Shown here in pieces: positions 1 to 8,481 of a stretch of 64,000 nucleotides of DNA (the first letter of the stretch is position 1; each line of letters opens with the position of its first letter). Below the pieces are notes generated by a model. The model had not been told where the DNA came from and searched no databases. It saw nothing but the letters and a program-made list of their open reading frames with translations. Origin of the DNA: JBBIPA01 sp963820495 (lineage in GTDB: Bacteria > Chloroflexota > Dehalococcoidia > GIF9 > UBA5629); the NCBI GenBank assembly GCA_963820495.1, contig CAWGAF010000002.1, positions 310,001 to 374,000 on the forward strand, in the 5' to 3' direction. A program made the translations under genes and the position numbers.

Positions 1-50
1 GGTTACTTAAGGAAAAATTGCCTGAGGTTAAGGAAGTGGTGGCTGTTTAG
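1..50 (+). CDS. 3' end of an upstream gene (partial)
   Basis: Frame 3 is open from the window edge and ends in TAG at 48-50. It encodes a short tail reading LLKEKLPEVKEVVAV. Such a Pro-Glu-Val-rich tail resembles the C-terminus of NifU-like Fe-S scaffold domains, but 15 residues are too few to name the protein. It is on the same strand as the sigma factor gene and ends about 85 bases before it. Confidence 0.35.
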   Translation, partial: LLKEKLPEVKEVVAV

Positions 51-134
51 TGTACATGCTGACTTTGGACTAGCTTTTCCAGTGAGCATCTAGCGAGTTG
101 CTTAGTCGTTGATAATTATTATAAGAGGTTAGAT

Positions 135-1562
135 ATGGTTCTAGGAAATACAAAAAATCTTGAACACATGCCTTTAAAGGCAAATAAGACGCATCTGGGA
201 GAAGAGAATCTCCTCTTGGAAGACATTGGCCAAGAGGAGGTCCTTCCAGACGTAGATAACGTTGTTTTGGTTGCCGAGCCTGACTTGGATGGGGATTCTG
301 TAAGTTTATATCTTTCTGAATGCAAACAGACTCCCCTGCTTACTGCTGGAGAGGAGAAACTGTTAGGCAGCCAGGTAGAGTCTGGCAAATATCTTGCCAA
401 GCTCGAACAGGAATGGATTGATAGGCATGGAAGCCAGCCTACTGCGATGGATGTATTGTGGCAACTACTTAGCCGCTTTTGCCAGGCGCAGTTATTATTT
501 GAAGGGCTCTGCCAGTACCTGAAGCTCTCACTTGATAGTGGGATTGCTGTGCTGGTTACACATCCACAATTACGCTCTGCAATTGATGGCCAGATAGATC
601 CGAAGTTGTGTAGTGATTTGGCTCAGAAAACTGGATTGAGTGAAGAAGAGGTTGCCGCTGGTCTTATTGAGTTATCTCTGAACAGCCGTTTGATACCATG
701 GCATGTACTTAACGAGGTTTGGCAGGGTGGTTCTATGCCTGAACTTGAGAAGAAAATGAAGACTTTGAATTTTCGCCAGGGTATTAAAAAATACAGCTCC
801 GAAGTCAGGCTACATTTTGAACAGTTAAAAGAAATAGCTGGTAAAGCTGCTGATCATCTGGTTCAGGCTAATTTGCGTCTGGTAGTTAGTGTTGCCCGGA
901 AATATACGGCCAGAGGTATGTCGTTGCAGGATCTTATTCAAGAAGGCAACATTGGCCTGATGCGGGCGGTGGGTAAGTTTGACCATAGAAGGGGCTATAA
1001 GTTTAGCACCTATGCTACATGGTGGATTCGTCAAGCGATCACCCGTGCTATAGCTGAACAATCTCGAACCGTTCGTCTCCCAGTCCATATGGTGGAGGCA
1101 ACCAGAGCTTTATCCAGGGCTCGGCAGAAATTGTGGCGTGAGTATGGTCGTGAGCCAACTAGAGCGGAGTTAATTTCTGAGATGCACGTTTCGCCCGGCA
1201 AATTAGACATGCTACTTAAGGTCATGCAAGGTGACATGATTTCATTGGAAACACCAATTGGTGAAGAAGGCAGCATACTTGGCGATTTTATCGAAGATAA
1301 GGCCAGTCCTAAGCCTGAAGAGCAGGCTGTTGGTAAACTTCTAGGTGAGCAGTTAAAGAAAGCGATGGAGTCATTATCGGCTAGAGAACGCCGTGTCATC
1401 GAGACTAGATTTGGATTAGGTAATGAACGTAGCAAAACCCTAGAAGATGTGGGGTTGGAGTTTGGTCTCACTAAGGAGAGGATTCGCCAGATTGAGAAGG
1501 AAGCGTTGGCTAAGCTACGCCATCGGAGTCGTAGCCGCGGTTTGGCAGATTACCTTGCTTGA
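135..1562 (+). CDS. rpoD: Primary-type RNA polymerase sigma-70 factor
   Basis: This sigma factor directs RNA polymerase to -10/-35 promoters. Region 1.2 lies at about residues 55-90 (SVSLYLSEC). Region 2 is at about 238-310, with the core-binding and melting motif DLIQEGNIGLMRAV followed by FSTYATWWIRQAI. Region 3 is at about 320-395. Region 4, with its helix-turn-helix, is at about 410-465 (TLEDVGLEFGLTKERIRQIE). At 475 aa it has the length and full domain set of a group 1/2 factor, not an ECF factor. The ATG has an AGAGG ribosome site 7 bases upstream. The N-terminal 50 residues are acidic and not conserved with anything I recognise. Whether it is the essential housekeeping copy or a paralogue cannot be decided from one window. 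A terminator follows directly. Confidence 0.93.
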   Translation: MVLGNTKNLEHMPLKANKTHLGEENLLLEDIGQEEVLPDVDNVVLVAEPDLDGDSVSLYLSECKQTPLLTAGEEKLLGSQVESGKYLAKLEQEWIDRHGSQPTAMDVLWQLLSRFCQAQLLFEGLCQYLKLSLDSGIAVLVTHPQLRSAIDGQIDPKLCSDLAQKTGLSEEEVAAGLIELSLNSRLIPWHVLNEVWQGGSMPELEKKMKTLNFRQGIKKYSSEVRLHFEQLKEIAGKAADHLVQANLRLVVSVARKYTARGMSLQDLIQEGNIGLMRAVGKFDHRRGYKFSTYATWWIRQAITRAIAEQSRTVRLPVHMVEATRALSRARQKLWREYGREPTRAELISEMHVSPGKLDMLLKVMQGDMISLETPIGEEGSILGDFIEDKASPKPEEQAVGKLLGEQLKKAMESLSARERRVIETRFGLGNERSKTLEDVGLEFGLTKERIRQIEKEALAKLRHRSRSRGLADYLA

Positions 1563-1581
1563 TTTTTGTTTATTCTCTCTT

Positions 1582-1625
1582 ACCCCTTTGGTCCTTTAGA
1601 AGGAAAGAGGGGTTTACTTTTTAAC
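1582..1625 (+). terminator. Rho-independent terminator after the sigma factor gene
   Basis: An imperfect hairpin has an outer stem ACCCCT/AGGGGT and an inner stem TCCTT/AAGGA around a TAG loop. It is followed by a T-rich tract (TTTACTTTTT). It lies 20 bases after the stop codon. Confidence 0.6.
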
Positions 1626-1696
1626 GAGGCGAAGCCATTTGAATCCTATTAGTAAACGATTATTTATGCTTTTCTGATTTTCTTGGTGGTGGCTAC

Positions 1697-2700
1697 CTAA
1701 GGTTTACCGGCTTCGCAACAACCCTCCATGGTTTGTAGTTGTTTCATAGGGCCAAAGGCTATTAGGCTGCTGGCCTTTTCGATAATGGTTTTGTGGTGTG
1801 GATCTAGTAGTAGATCCCCGCTCTCTGTCTTTATAGCCAGAATTCTTATTCTGGGGAAAAGATCTTCTATTTGTTTTAACATAGAGCCAATTAAAGTTGA
1901 GTTTTCACCTATTTTGATTTCCTCGACCAGTAGTTCTTCCTCTTTGCTGGAAAGCACTGTCTTGATAAACTGCACGGTTGTCGGGCGAACTGCTAACCTG
2001 GCCATTTGCTGCCCTCCGATGACTTCAGGAGCTATAACATGATTGGCACCAGCTTGTTGCAATTTCTTTATGGCATCCTCATTGTTGGCGCGGGCGATTA
2101 TAGGTACATTGTGATTTAGTTCCCGTGCCGCCAACGTGATGTATGTGTTGGCAGCATCATCACCCAGCGCAGCAATTAGTCCCTTGGCACTGTCTATTTT
2201 GGCTTTTTTCAGCACCTCATCCTTGGTAGCGTCATCATGAATCGCCAGATAATCTAACTCGAGTGCTTTATTAATGCTATCCTCATTTCGTCAATCACCA
2301 CTAATTTGGCCGACTCTTGATTAAGAGTGTAAGCAATTTCCCTCCCAACCCGACCAAACCCGCAGCGTATGAAGTGGTTATGCAGTTTGCCAATTTTAGC
2401 TTCCATACGTTGCCTCCCCATTCCGATACCAACTTCACCCTTAATGAAATACTCCACCTGACCAATTAAAATGTACAATACGGTTCCCACACCGCCGAGA
2501 ATAAGAAAAATGGTAAAAATCCGCCCGTCTACTGACAGAGGGTGTATTTCTGCATAGCCCACAGTAGCTAAGGTTATTACGGTCATGTATAGAGAATCTA
2601 TAAATGACCAGCCTTCGATGATTTTGTAGCCAGCGGTGCCAATAATGACGACGGCAAATAAGGCAACAAACCTATAACTACGTGGTACAGCGGACCTCAA
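1697..2700 (-). pseudogene. Frameshifted K+ channel with RCK (TrkA-N/TrkA-C) domains
   Basis: Two adjacent minus-strand reading frames form one potassium-channel protein. The upstream part (2700 to 2254) has two membrane helices around a pore loop with filter TVGYAE, then the start of a Rossmann RCK domain (IRCGFGRVGREIAYTL). It reaches a stop after VVIDE plus nine out-of-frame residues. The continuation NEDSINKALELDYLAIHDD is found in the next frame and runs into the downstream frame (2215 to 1697), which completes TrkA-N and carries a TrkA-C domain. One missing A in the short A-run at 2286-2288 (T on the plus strand) explains the break. A sequencing error is possible. The first frame needs a TTG start and has no clear ribosome site. 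The second Gly of the usual TVGYG filter is Ala here. Confidence 0.8.
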
Positions 2701-2763
2701 AACTTCATTTTGATCTAATGAAGTTTTGTATTTTAAAAGAATGTTCTTTTGTTTATAGTCGCA

Positions 2764-3261
2764 CTATAGTGAATCAAGAATACTTTTTATCTCTGCTTGA
2801 CTTCGAAAAGCCCCGACCTTTCTGGCTTTAATGATGCCTTCGGCATTAATAAATAGAGTAATAGGAAGAACATTTGGTATGCAGTATTTTTGAGCGATTT
2901 TTGCCTCTGTATCCAGCAGGATGGGGTAGGTTATTCCTTGGCTGTTAGCGAAGTTCCTAACCGTTGAAGCACTCTCATTGATATCTATTGCTAGTACCAC
3001 CACTCCTTTATCTATCTGCTCGTTATGTATCGCCTGGAAAAAGGGTGTTTCAAACTGACATGGTCCGCACCATGTTGCCCAAAAGTTTAGTATTACTTTC
3101 TTACCTCGAAAGTCGCTTAAATTTACATTTTCTCCGTTTGCCGTTTGCAGGGTGAACTCGGGAGCACTTTTGCCCATGTCAGGACAGGGCTGTGCACAGC
3201 TAACTATTGTCAAGGCTAGAGATACTACAATTGCCATTATAATTAAAAATTTTTGTTTCAT
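2764..3261 (-). CDS. TlpA/ResA-like thiol-disulfide oxidoreductase lipoprotein
   Basis: This is an extracytoplasmic thioredoxin-fold protein of the TlpA/ResA/AhpC-TSA group, which reduces disulfides outside the membrane. The redox motif WCGPC sits in NFWATWCGPCQFETPFF. A lipoprotein signal (KFLIIMAIVVSLALTIVSC) predicts a lipid-anchored Cys. The frame is open 18 codons further upstream, into ccdA. I chose the internal ATG because an AAAGGAG site lies 11-12 bases before it and because the signal peptide begins there. The gene follows thioredoxin and ccdA on the same strand. The set fits a relay in which cytosolic thioredoxin reduces CcdA, and CcdA reduces this protein across the membrane. Its client, such as cytochrome c maturation or an Fe-S or corrinoid enzyme, cannot be read from the sequence. 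Confidence 0.88.
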   Translation of the reverse strand: MKQKFLIIMAIVVSLALTIVSCAQPCPDMGKSAPEFTLQTANGENVNLSDFRGKKVILNFWATWCGPCQFETPFFQAIHNEQIDKGVVVLAIDINESASTVRNFANSQGITYPILLDTEAKIAQKYCIPNVLPITLFINAEGIIKARKVGAFRSQAEIKSILDSL

Positions 3262-3307
3262 TGGGGCGAATACTCCTTTCAATATGGTTTCATCATAATA
3301 TTTTGGA

Positions 3308-4000
3308 TCAGGCAAATTGACTAAGCCAGGATAAATTACCGGTTAACAAAAGCACGCCTACGGCAATGAGTAATAAGCCGCTGATTATGGATATGGTGCC
3401 CAGATGGCGGTTGATACTTTTCCAGAGGGGCATTATTGCTCCCCAAGCCAATCCGATTATAATAAAAGGTATACCCAACCCCATGGAATAGGTAACTAGT
3501 AGCAGCGCACCTTGCCATACTTCTTGAGAGCTCCAGGCCAAAGTAAGAATGGTGCCAAGTATAGGACCGACACAGGGTGTCCAGCCGAAAGCAAATACAG
3601 CACCGATTAAGATGGAACGAAGGTAGCTAGGATTACGTGTGGTATTTAAGTTCAGGCGTTTTTCATAGTTCATCCAGGGGAACTTGTAGGCTGCTATTAG
3701 GAATATGCCGAAGGCGATAATCACTCCACCGCCTATCTGGCGCAGTAGATTAGAGTGAGTGGTTATGGCTGTGCCAAATAGACCTACTGAAGCCCCCAGG
3801 GCAACAAAGATGCAGGAAAAGCCGAATACAAAGCTGATGCTGTGTAATAAGGTTGGAAGGTAGCTTTTCCTTGTCTTGGTGTCAATGGCAGTAGTACCAG
3901 CAAGGTTAGCTATGTAGGCTGGTACTAGTGGCAATACACAGGGTGAGAAAAAGGAAAGTATCCCGGCAGTAAAAGCCACTATATGTGATACTTCTGTCAT
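3308..4000 (-). CDS. ccdA: CcdA-type thiol-disulfide transporter
   Basis: This is a polytopic membrane protein of the CcdA/DsbD-beta family that passes electrons from cytosolic thioredoxin to extracytoplasmic thiol proteins. At 230 aa it has the family's usual length, with about six hydrophobic segments. It carries the two conserved Pro-Cys motifs, FFSPCVLPLVP near residue 21 and GWTPCVGPILG in the fourth segment, which form the transported disulfide. It sits between thioredoxin (8 bases upstream) and the TlpA-like lipoprotein, so all three parts of the relay are encoded together. Confidence 0.92.
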   Translation of the reverse strand: MTEVSHIVAFTAGILSFFSPCVLPLVPAYIANLAGTTAIDTKTRKSYLPTLLHSISFVFGFSCIFVALGASVGLFGTAITTHSNLLRQIGGGVIIAFGIFLIAAYKFPWMNYEKRLNLNTTRNPSYLRSILIGAVFAFGWTPCVGPILGTILTLAWSSQEVWQGALLLVTYSMGLGIPFIIIGLAWGAIMPLWKSINRHLGTISIISGLLLIAVGVLLLTGNLSWLSQFA

Positions 4001-4008
4001 TAATTTTC

Positions 4009-4341
4009 CTATTGTTTTAGCACATTGTCAATTAGTTTTTTAAATTCATTTTTAGGCTTGTATCCGATTACCTGCTCTGCTGGTTTTCCGCCTTTAAAAA
4101 TTATTATGGTTGGTATGCTCATAACACCGTATTGGGAAGCTAATATGGGAGATTCGTCCACATTGACCTTGGCAAACCCAGCTTTGTCACTGTATTCTTT
4201 AGCTAATTCCTCGACTATTGGTGTCACGGCTCGGCAGGGCCCGCACCAAGGCGCCCAGAAATCGACTAACACTGGTTTCTGTGAATCGAGAACATTCTTT
4301 TGAAAGCTGTTTTGGTCAACAGTCATTATATTTTCAGACAC
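4009..4341 (-). CDS. trxA: Thioredoxin
   Basis: This is a cytosolic thioredoxin of 110 aa with the canonical active site WAPWCGPCRAVTP, the cis-Pro loop SIPTIIIF and the following Gly-Lys-Pro. The start is GTG: a GGAGG site lies about 8 bases upstream, and the codon overlaps the end of the preceding 92-aa gene by 8 bases, so the two are probably translationally coupled. It is the likely electron donor for CcdA encoded directly downstream. Confidence 0.93.
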   Translation of the reverse strand: MSENIMTVDQNSFQKNVLDSQKPVLVDFWAPWCGPCRAVTPIVEELAKEYSDKAGFAKVNVDESPILASQYGVMSIPTIIIFKGGKPAEQVIGYKPKNEFKKLIDNVLKQ

Positions 4342-4612
4342 CGTTGTAACCTCCTTTTTTTATCCTAAGACTAACTATGGTTACCTGGTTTGCATGCGCG
4401 GTTGAAGAAATCTCTATTGAATCAGGCTTGTGCCCAATGGCTAGTAAAGTCTCACTAACATTGTAATTATTAAAGTAGCGGATCGCATTCTGAATAAAGA
4501 TCTGTTCAAAAAAGCTAGCTACGGCTTTTACTGTGGTAAAGATGAGAGGGAGTAGACTCGTGTCCTCACCACTAACCGGAGCAACCGCTTGCATCGGTTC
4601 TTTAGATTTCAT
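4334..4612 (-). CDS. Small protein of unknown function, coupled to thioredoxin
   Basis: This is a 92-aa protein I do not recognise. It has no cysteines, no signal peptide and no clear membrane helix. The middle (FTTVKAVASFFEQIFIQNAI) looks helical and the C-terminus (VTIVSLRIKKGG) looks like a beta-strand with a basic end. Its 3' end overlaps the thioredoxin start by 8 bases, and the thioredoxin ribosome site lies inside its last codons. This coupling argues for a real gene and a possible link to the redox operon. No function is proposed. Confidence 0.55.
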   Translation of the reverse strand: MKSKEPMQAVAPVSGEDTSLLPLIFTTVKAVASFFEQIFIQNAIRYFNNYNVSETLLAIGHKPDSIEISSTAHANQVTIVSLRIKKGGYNGV

Positions 4613-4677
4613 TACTACTATAGTAGTGGTTATTTTACGCTATTTCCTCAGGCTGGGCAATCTGCTTAAAAAATTTA

Positions 4678-5454
4678 TTAGCCCTTGATGCCGAAAATTT
4701 GGCGAGCATTTTGTGTAGTTTGCTGAGCAATAGTAACTTCGCTGATTTCTTTCAATAGCGAAACGGCTTTTAAGCTACGAAGAATATCTGAAGGTTGAGA
4801 ACGATATTTGGTTTCTCTACCATATACCACCGGGCAATCTGTCTCTAGGAGTAGTTGTTCTAAGGATGTTTCTTTGATGGCTCTCCTGTGCTCCTCGTGA
4901 TATTCAGCTGCCGGAGTGCAGGAGATGAAATAACCTGAGTTCAATATGTCTCGTAGCACGCTGGAAAAGCCTGTAAACCAGTGGAAGATAGCACTTTTAA
5001 TTCCAGTGGCAGAAACTAAATCAAAACAGTCTTTCCAGGCGTAACGACTGTGGATTGTTATGGGTTTATTGTACTGTTTGGCTAGAGACAGAAGGCGTTT
5101 TAAAACTTCCTTTTGCAGGTCTTTTCCGGCTCTTTTTGTTACTCTCTTATTGTAATCCAGACCTATTTCACCTATGGCTGTGGTGTATGATGCTCTATCC
5201 TCAATAAACTTTAGAGCGTAATCAATTTGACTTGAGTTTAAATTACCCAATTCCCAGGGATGTAGCCCGAGAGCAGGATAAACTAAGTCGGGATTCCTCT
5301 GGCAAATTTCCAGTACTTTTTGGTTCGACTGAGTGTTGGAACCTACAGCTATGATGGCTTCGATGCCAGCTTCTTTGGCATTATTTAGTGCTGATTCCAG
5401 TTCTTCCAGCTCGTCAAGATGGGCATGAGTATCAATAATTTTCAGCAATTTCAC
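4678..5454 (-). CDS. TatD-family metal-dependent hydrolase
   Basis: This is a TIM-barrel metal-dependent hydrolase of the TatD family, known for 3'-5' exonuclease activity on DNA or RNA. Metal ligands are visible in order: IIDTHAHLDE at the N-terminus, GEIGLDYN near residue 97, PITIHSRYAW, AIFHWFTG and LLLETDCP. At 258 aa it has the family's usual size. The GTG start overlaps the stop of the eIF2B-like gene (GTGA), so the two are translationally coupled. Members are often annotated as YchF/YcfH-type DNases with unclear physiological substrates. Confidence 0.88.
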   Translation of the reverse strand: MKLLKIIDTHAHLDELEELESALNNAKEAGIEAIIAVGSNTQSNQKVLEICQRNPDLVYPALGLHPWELGNLNSSQIDYALKFIEDRASYTTAIGEIGLDYNKRVTKRAGKDLQKEVLKRLLSLAKQYNKPITIHSRYAWKDCFDLVSATGIKSAIFHWFTGFSSVLRDILNSGYFISCTPAAEYHEEHRRAIKETSLEQLLLETDCPVVYGRETKYRSQPSDILRSLKAVSLLKEISEVTIAQQTTQNARQIFGIKG

Positions 5455-6326
5455 TGATACCTTGATATGTAATTGGTTATATCACTAGGCTTTATTATTC
5501 CTATTTCAGTTATAAATAAAGTTATCAAGTCCGATGGAATTAGATCGAAGCCTGGTTCCAATAAAGGTTTTTTGCCGTGGTAATCTTGAACATCAATCTT
5601 GGCGGTTTCACAGGTGGAGCAAAAAGGAATTCTAGCTAAAGAAGCTGTTCGTGCTAATTTGTAGCTTGGCTTACCATTGATAAGGGAGCCATCAGCAAGT
5701 ATGGTATCAGCACCTACCAAAGCTTTGTTTGCCTTGTTTACATATCGATTCATATCTTGGTCGCGTATTACAGTTGTTGGAATTTTATGCTGTCTGAGTT
5801 GCTGAGCGCTAATTTCTCCGTATGCATTTTCCTTATATCTGGATTCGGCGATGATAACCTGGAATTTTATTGCCCGTTCTTTGGCAATTTCAAGAGTCTT
5901 ACACACCGTGGAACTATAACTGCAAGTCATTATCGTATCTTGGTCATTGATCATTTCCGCGCCATGTCCTGCAGTTTTTAAAGTAATTTCTTGGGCGAAT
6001 TTGATAAGTTCATTAATCTTGACTTGTGCAGTATTCTTAACATAATCTAGATGTTTTTGGCTCTTGGAAAGATTAATAAGCTGGTTTAAAAATTGAGAAG
6101 TGTAATTCGCTATCGAAGTCATGTTGGGCCGAGATTCTATAATCGCTGCGGCTATCATTTTCAACTCATTCAAGAAATCAGCAATGGTATCAGCCTGGCT
6201 TGCCTTTACGGTAAGACTCAATAAATTGATGGCTTGCGCCGATAGCCAGCTGGCACCGTGTAACCGGTCATTTTTTAGTTCGTTTATTTTCTGAGCTATT
6301 TCTGGGTTCATAGCGTTATTGCGCAT
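5451..6326 (-). CDS. eIF-2B alpha/beta/delta-like (R15P isomerase-type) protein
   Basis: This 291-aa protein belongs to the initiation factor 2B-related family, which in prokaryotes includes ribose-1,5-bisphosphate and methylthioribose-1-phosphate isomerases. Family signatures seen are VIIAESRY, the helix and loop around VGADTILADGSLINGKP, and the C-terminal block around PFCSTCETAKID and EPGFDLIP. The N-terminal half is a helical domain. A second in-frame ATG five codons in (MNPEIAQK) is an equally good start. Neighbours (TatD, GTPase) give no pathway, and no RuBisCO or AMP phosphorylase gene is seen nearby, so substrate specificity is unknown. Confidence 0.8.
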   Translation of the reverse strand: MRNNAMNPEIAQKINELKNDRLHGASWLSAQAINLLSLTVKASQADTIADFLNELKMIAAAIIESRPNMTSIANYTSQFLNQLINLSKSQKHLDYVKNTAQVKINELIKFAQEITLKTAGHGAEMINDQDTIMTCSYSSTVCKTLEIAKERAIKFQVIIAESRYKENAYGEISAQQLRQHKIPTTVIRDQDMNRYVNKANKALVGADTILADGSLINGKPSYKLARTASLARIPFCSTCETAKIDVQDYHGKKPLLEPGFDLIPSDLITLFITEIGIIKPSDITNYISRYQ

Positions 6327-6398
6327 AAATTTATATTAATGGCTTAGTTCACTGGGAGTATCTGATTTTAAGTTTTAGTTATATGTCGCAATTTTGCC

Positions 6399-7373
6399 TT
6401 AGATATGCAGCTCAATTATATCATTGTCTTGAAGAACATGGCCTGGGCTGACTCTCTGTCCATCGAATTTACCTGAGCCCCAAATCAGAGCATATTTTAA
6501 TTTAGCCCGGAAGTCTTTGTGTACTGCTTCAGCGGCATCTTTCATAGTGCTGCCCTTTTTCATAATCATAGGATCGTTTAAGTCCGGTTTTACACCGGGG
6601 CTTTTAGTATGCACACGGATAATATTTAGTGAGCTAAAAATTACACTTTTAAGTTCCTCGACGTTTTTGTGATCTTTAGCCGAGATTGAGATTACCTGGA
6701 ACTTAGCATTGTATTTCTGATTTAATTCTCTGCTATTTAAGTTTGAGTTTTCCAAATCAATTTTATTTCCTATGATCAGCATTTTCTTTTGCTGCTTGCC
6801 AGTTATTTCCTGTGAGCCGTCTGTGGCGGGTACTATGCCTATATTATCGAGCTCGTGAATTGTTGTTTCTAGCTGTTCTGTGGGGCTGGTGCCCAGGTCT
6901 ACAATAATGGCGATAAGGTCGGCATTTCTGGCTATATTATTAAGCCAGATATGAGATTCCCTACTGGTTATTGGAGGAGTATCTACCAACTGAATCTGGA
7001 TGTTTTCAAACTTCATCATGCCTATAGTCGGGGACTTAGTGGTAAAGGGGTAGTCTGCTATCTCAGGGAGAGCATCGGTAACTGCTGCAAGTAGTTGTGA
7101 TTTTCCGGTATTGGGTAGCCCGACAAAGAGAACCTGACCAGCTCCTTCTTTTTTGATATAAAAACTGGTTCTGCTGGTAGCATATCTTCTCTCAGCCTCT
7201 TCAGTTAACTTAGCAATTCTTCTTCTTAGTTCAGCATGGAGGTGATCGGTGCCCTTGTGTTTGGGCATGATGGCAAGCATTGTTTGCAGGGCGGCAATTT
7301 TTTCTTCAGGAGTTTTAGCTGTCCTGAAGCTTTTCTCAGCTTCAAAGTATTGCGGTGGTAAATTTGCTGGCAT
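6399..7373 (-). CDS. Obg/DRG-like GTPase with C-terminal TGS domain
   Basis: This is a 324-aa translation-factor-class GTPase. After a helical N-terminus of about 75 residues the G domain shows G1 GLPNTGKS at 85-92, G3 DTPP at 131-134 (DxxG in most relatives), G4 NKID near 213 and G5 SAKD. A TGS domain covers about 255-324 and ends LQDNDIIELHI, as in DRG and Obg-like proteins. Such GTPases act on ribosomes or RNA-bound partners. The exact role of this bacterial DRG-like subgroup is not known to me. It may share a transcript with the eIF2B-like gene 72 bases downstream. Confidence 0.85.
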   Translation of the reverse strand: MPANLPPQYFEAEKSFRTAKTPEEKIAALQTMLAIMPKHKGTDHLHAELRRRIAKLTEEAERRYATSRTSFYIKKEGAGQVLFVGLPNTGKSQLLAAVTDALPEIADYPFTTKSPTIGMMKFENIQIQLVDTPPITSRESHIWLNNIARNADLIAIIVDLGTSPTEQLETTIHELDNIGIVPATDGSQEITGKQQKKMLIIGNKIDLENSNLNSRELNQKYNAKFQVISISAKDHKNVEELKSVIFSSLNIIRVHTKSPGVKPDLNDPMIMKKGSTMKDAAEAVHKDFRAKLKYALIWGSGKFDGQRVSPGHVLQDNDIIELHI

Positions 7374-7624
7374 AATTTTTCACCACACCTTAGTTTTATT
7401 TTAGCATAACAAACTTGAGGTAATAATGTTTTATTATTTGAGTGATGCTGTAGTATCTTGGTGTATCTGTGGGTATTTGTAATATCAGTAATACTAGATT
7501 TTACCTGGGTGTTATTGTATTTCAGTTTTATCATCTTTTTCTGTACACTTTTTAATGATTATGTTATTCTCTATTTTCTGTGCTCGTTCAGAGTGTCGTT
7601 GGAAAAATTTTCTGGTAGGGGAAT

Positions 7625-8464
7625 ATGAAACTTTCCAATAACTGCTATGAGTGTTTAAGACGGCTGGTCTCCCAAGCTGCGGAGCTGGCTACAGACGATC
7701 ACGAGATTAGGTCAATAGCAGTGACTGAGGGCTGGAAAATTCTGGAAACTAACTTTTCCTATGATGAAGTATCTATTGTGGTTTCCACTAAAATTCATGA
7801 TGTTATAAAGCAAATAACCAGGAACCCTGATCCATACTGGCAGATGAAGCAGAGAGAAATAAAGATTGCTGGAGAACTGTATAACGAGATGAAGCATAGA
7901 TATGGTGATGAGTTTAAAGGGCTTCTCAAGCTGTCAGTGCTGGGAAATACTCTGGATTTCTTTAGGCCATTTGATATTATTAAGGAGGATATGAGACGCG
8001 AGGTAAATTTTGTCATTGACGACTCGGAACAATTTGAAGCAAGACTGAGTAGTGCCCATAAAGTACTGTACTTGGCAGATAACGCTGGAGAAGTGTTTTT
8101 TGATTTGCCTTTGGTTAAGTGGATCCGGCAGTTTGCCCTTGTTACTTATGTAGTTAAGGGTTTTCCTGTCCAGAATGATGTAACACTGGAGGATGTGAAG
8201 CAGGCCGGTTTGGAGACCGACCTTGGTAATATAATAACCACTGGAACAGCGACACCTGGTATAATTTTTTCTTTGGCTTCTGATCAATTCAAGCGTGAGT
8301 TTGAACTTGCTGATCTCATATTTGCTAAAGGTATGGGGTATTACGAGTCTTTATCCGAAATACCAGCAGAGGGAAGAATTTTCTATTGTCTTAAAGCGAA
8401 ATGCCAGCCTGTGGCTGATTCTCTTAATGTGCCAGTGAATAGCTTTGTGGCTATGCTACGATAG
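7625..8464 (+). CDS. DUF89/ARMT1-like protein (putative damage-control phosphatase)
   Basis: This 279-aa protein belongs to the DUF89 family. Characterised members are metal-dependent phosphatases that clear damaged sugar-phosphate metabolites. It has the prokaryotic hallmark Cys pair near the N-terminus (C7 and C10), the core motif YLADNAGEVFFD near residue 150, the loop GTATPGIIF and the C-terminal LKAKCQPVADSLNVP. AGGGGA lies directly before the ATG. The radical SAM gene begins 18 bases downstream, so both probably share one transcript. The substrate is unknown. Confidence 0.85.
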   Translation: MKLSNNCYECLRRLVSQAAELATDDHEIRSIAVTEGWKILETNFSYDEVSIVVSTKIHDVIKQITRNPDPYWQMKQREIKIAGELYNEMKHRYGDEFKGLLKLSVLGNTLDFFRPFDIIKEDMRREVNFVIDDSEQFEARLSSAHKVLYLADNAGEVFFDLPLVKWIRQFALVTYVVKGFPVQNDVTLEDVKQAGLETDLGNIITTGTATPGIIFSLASDQFKREFELADLIFAKGMGYYESLSEIPAEGRIFYCLKAKCQPVADSLNVPVNSFVAMLR

Positions 8465-8481
8465 ATATATATTAAGACGAT

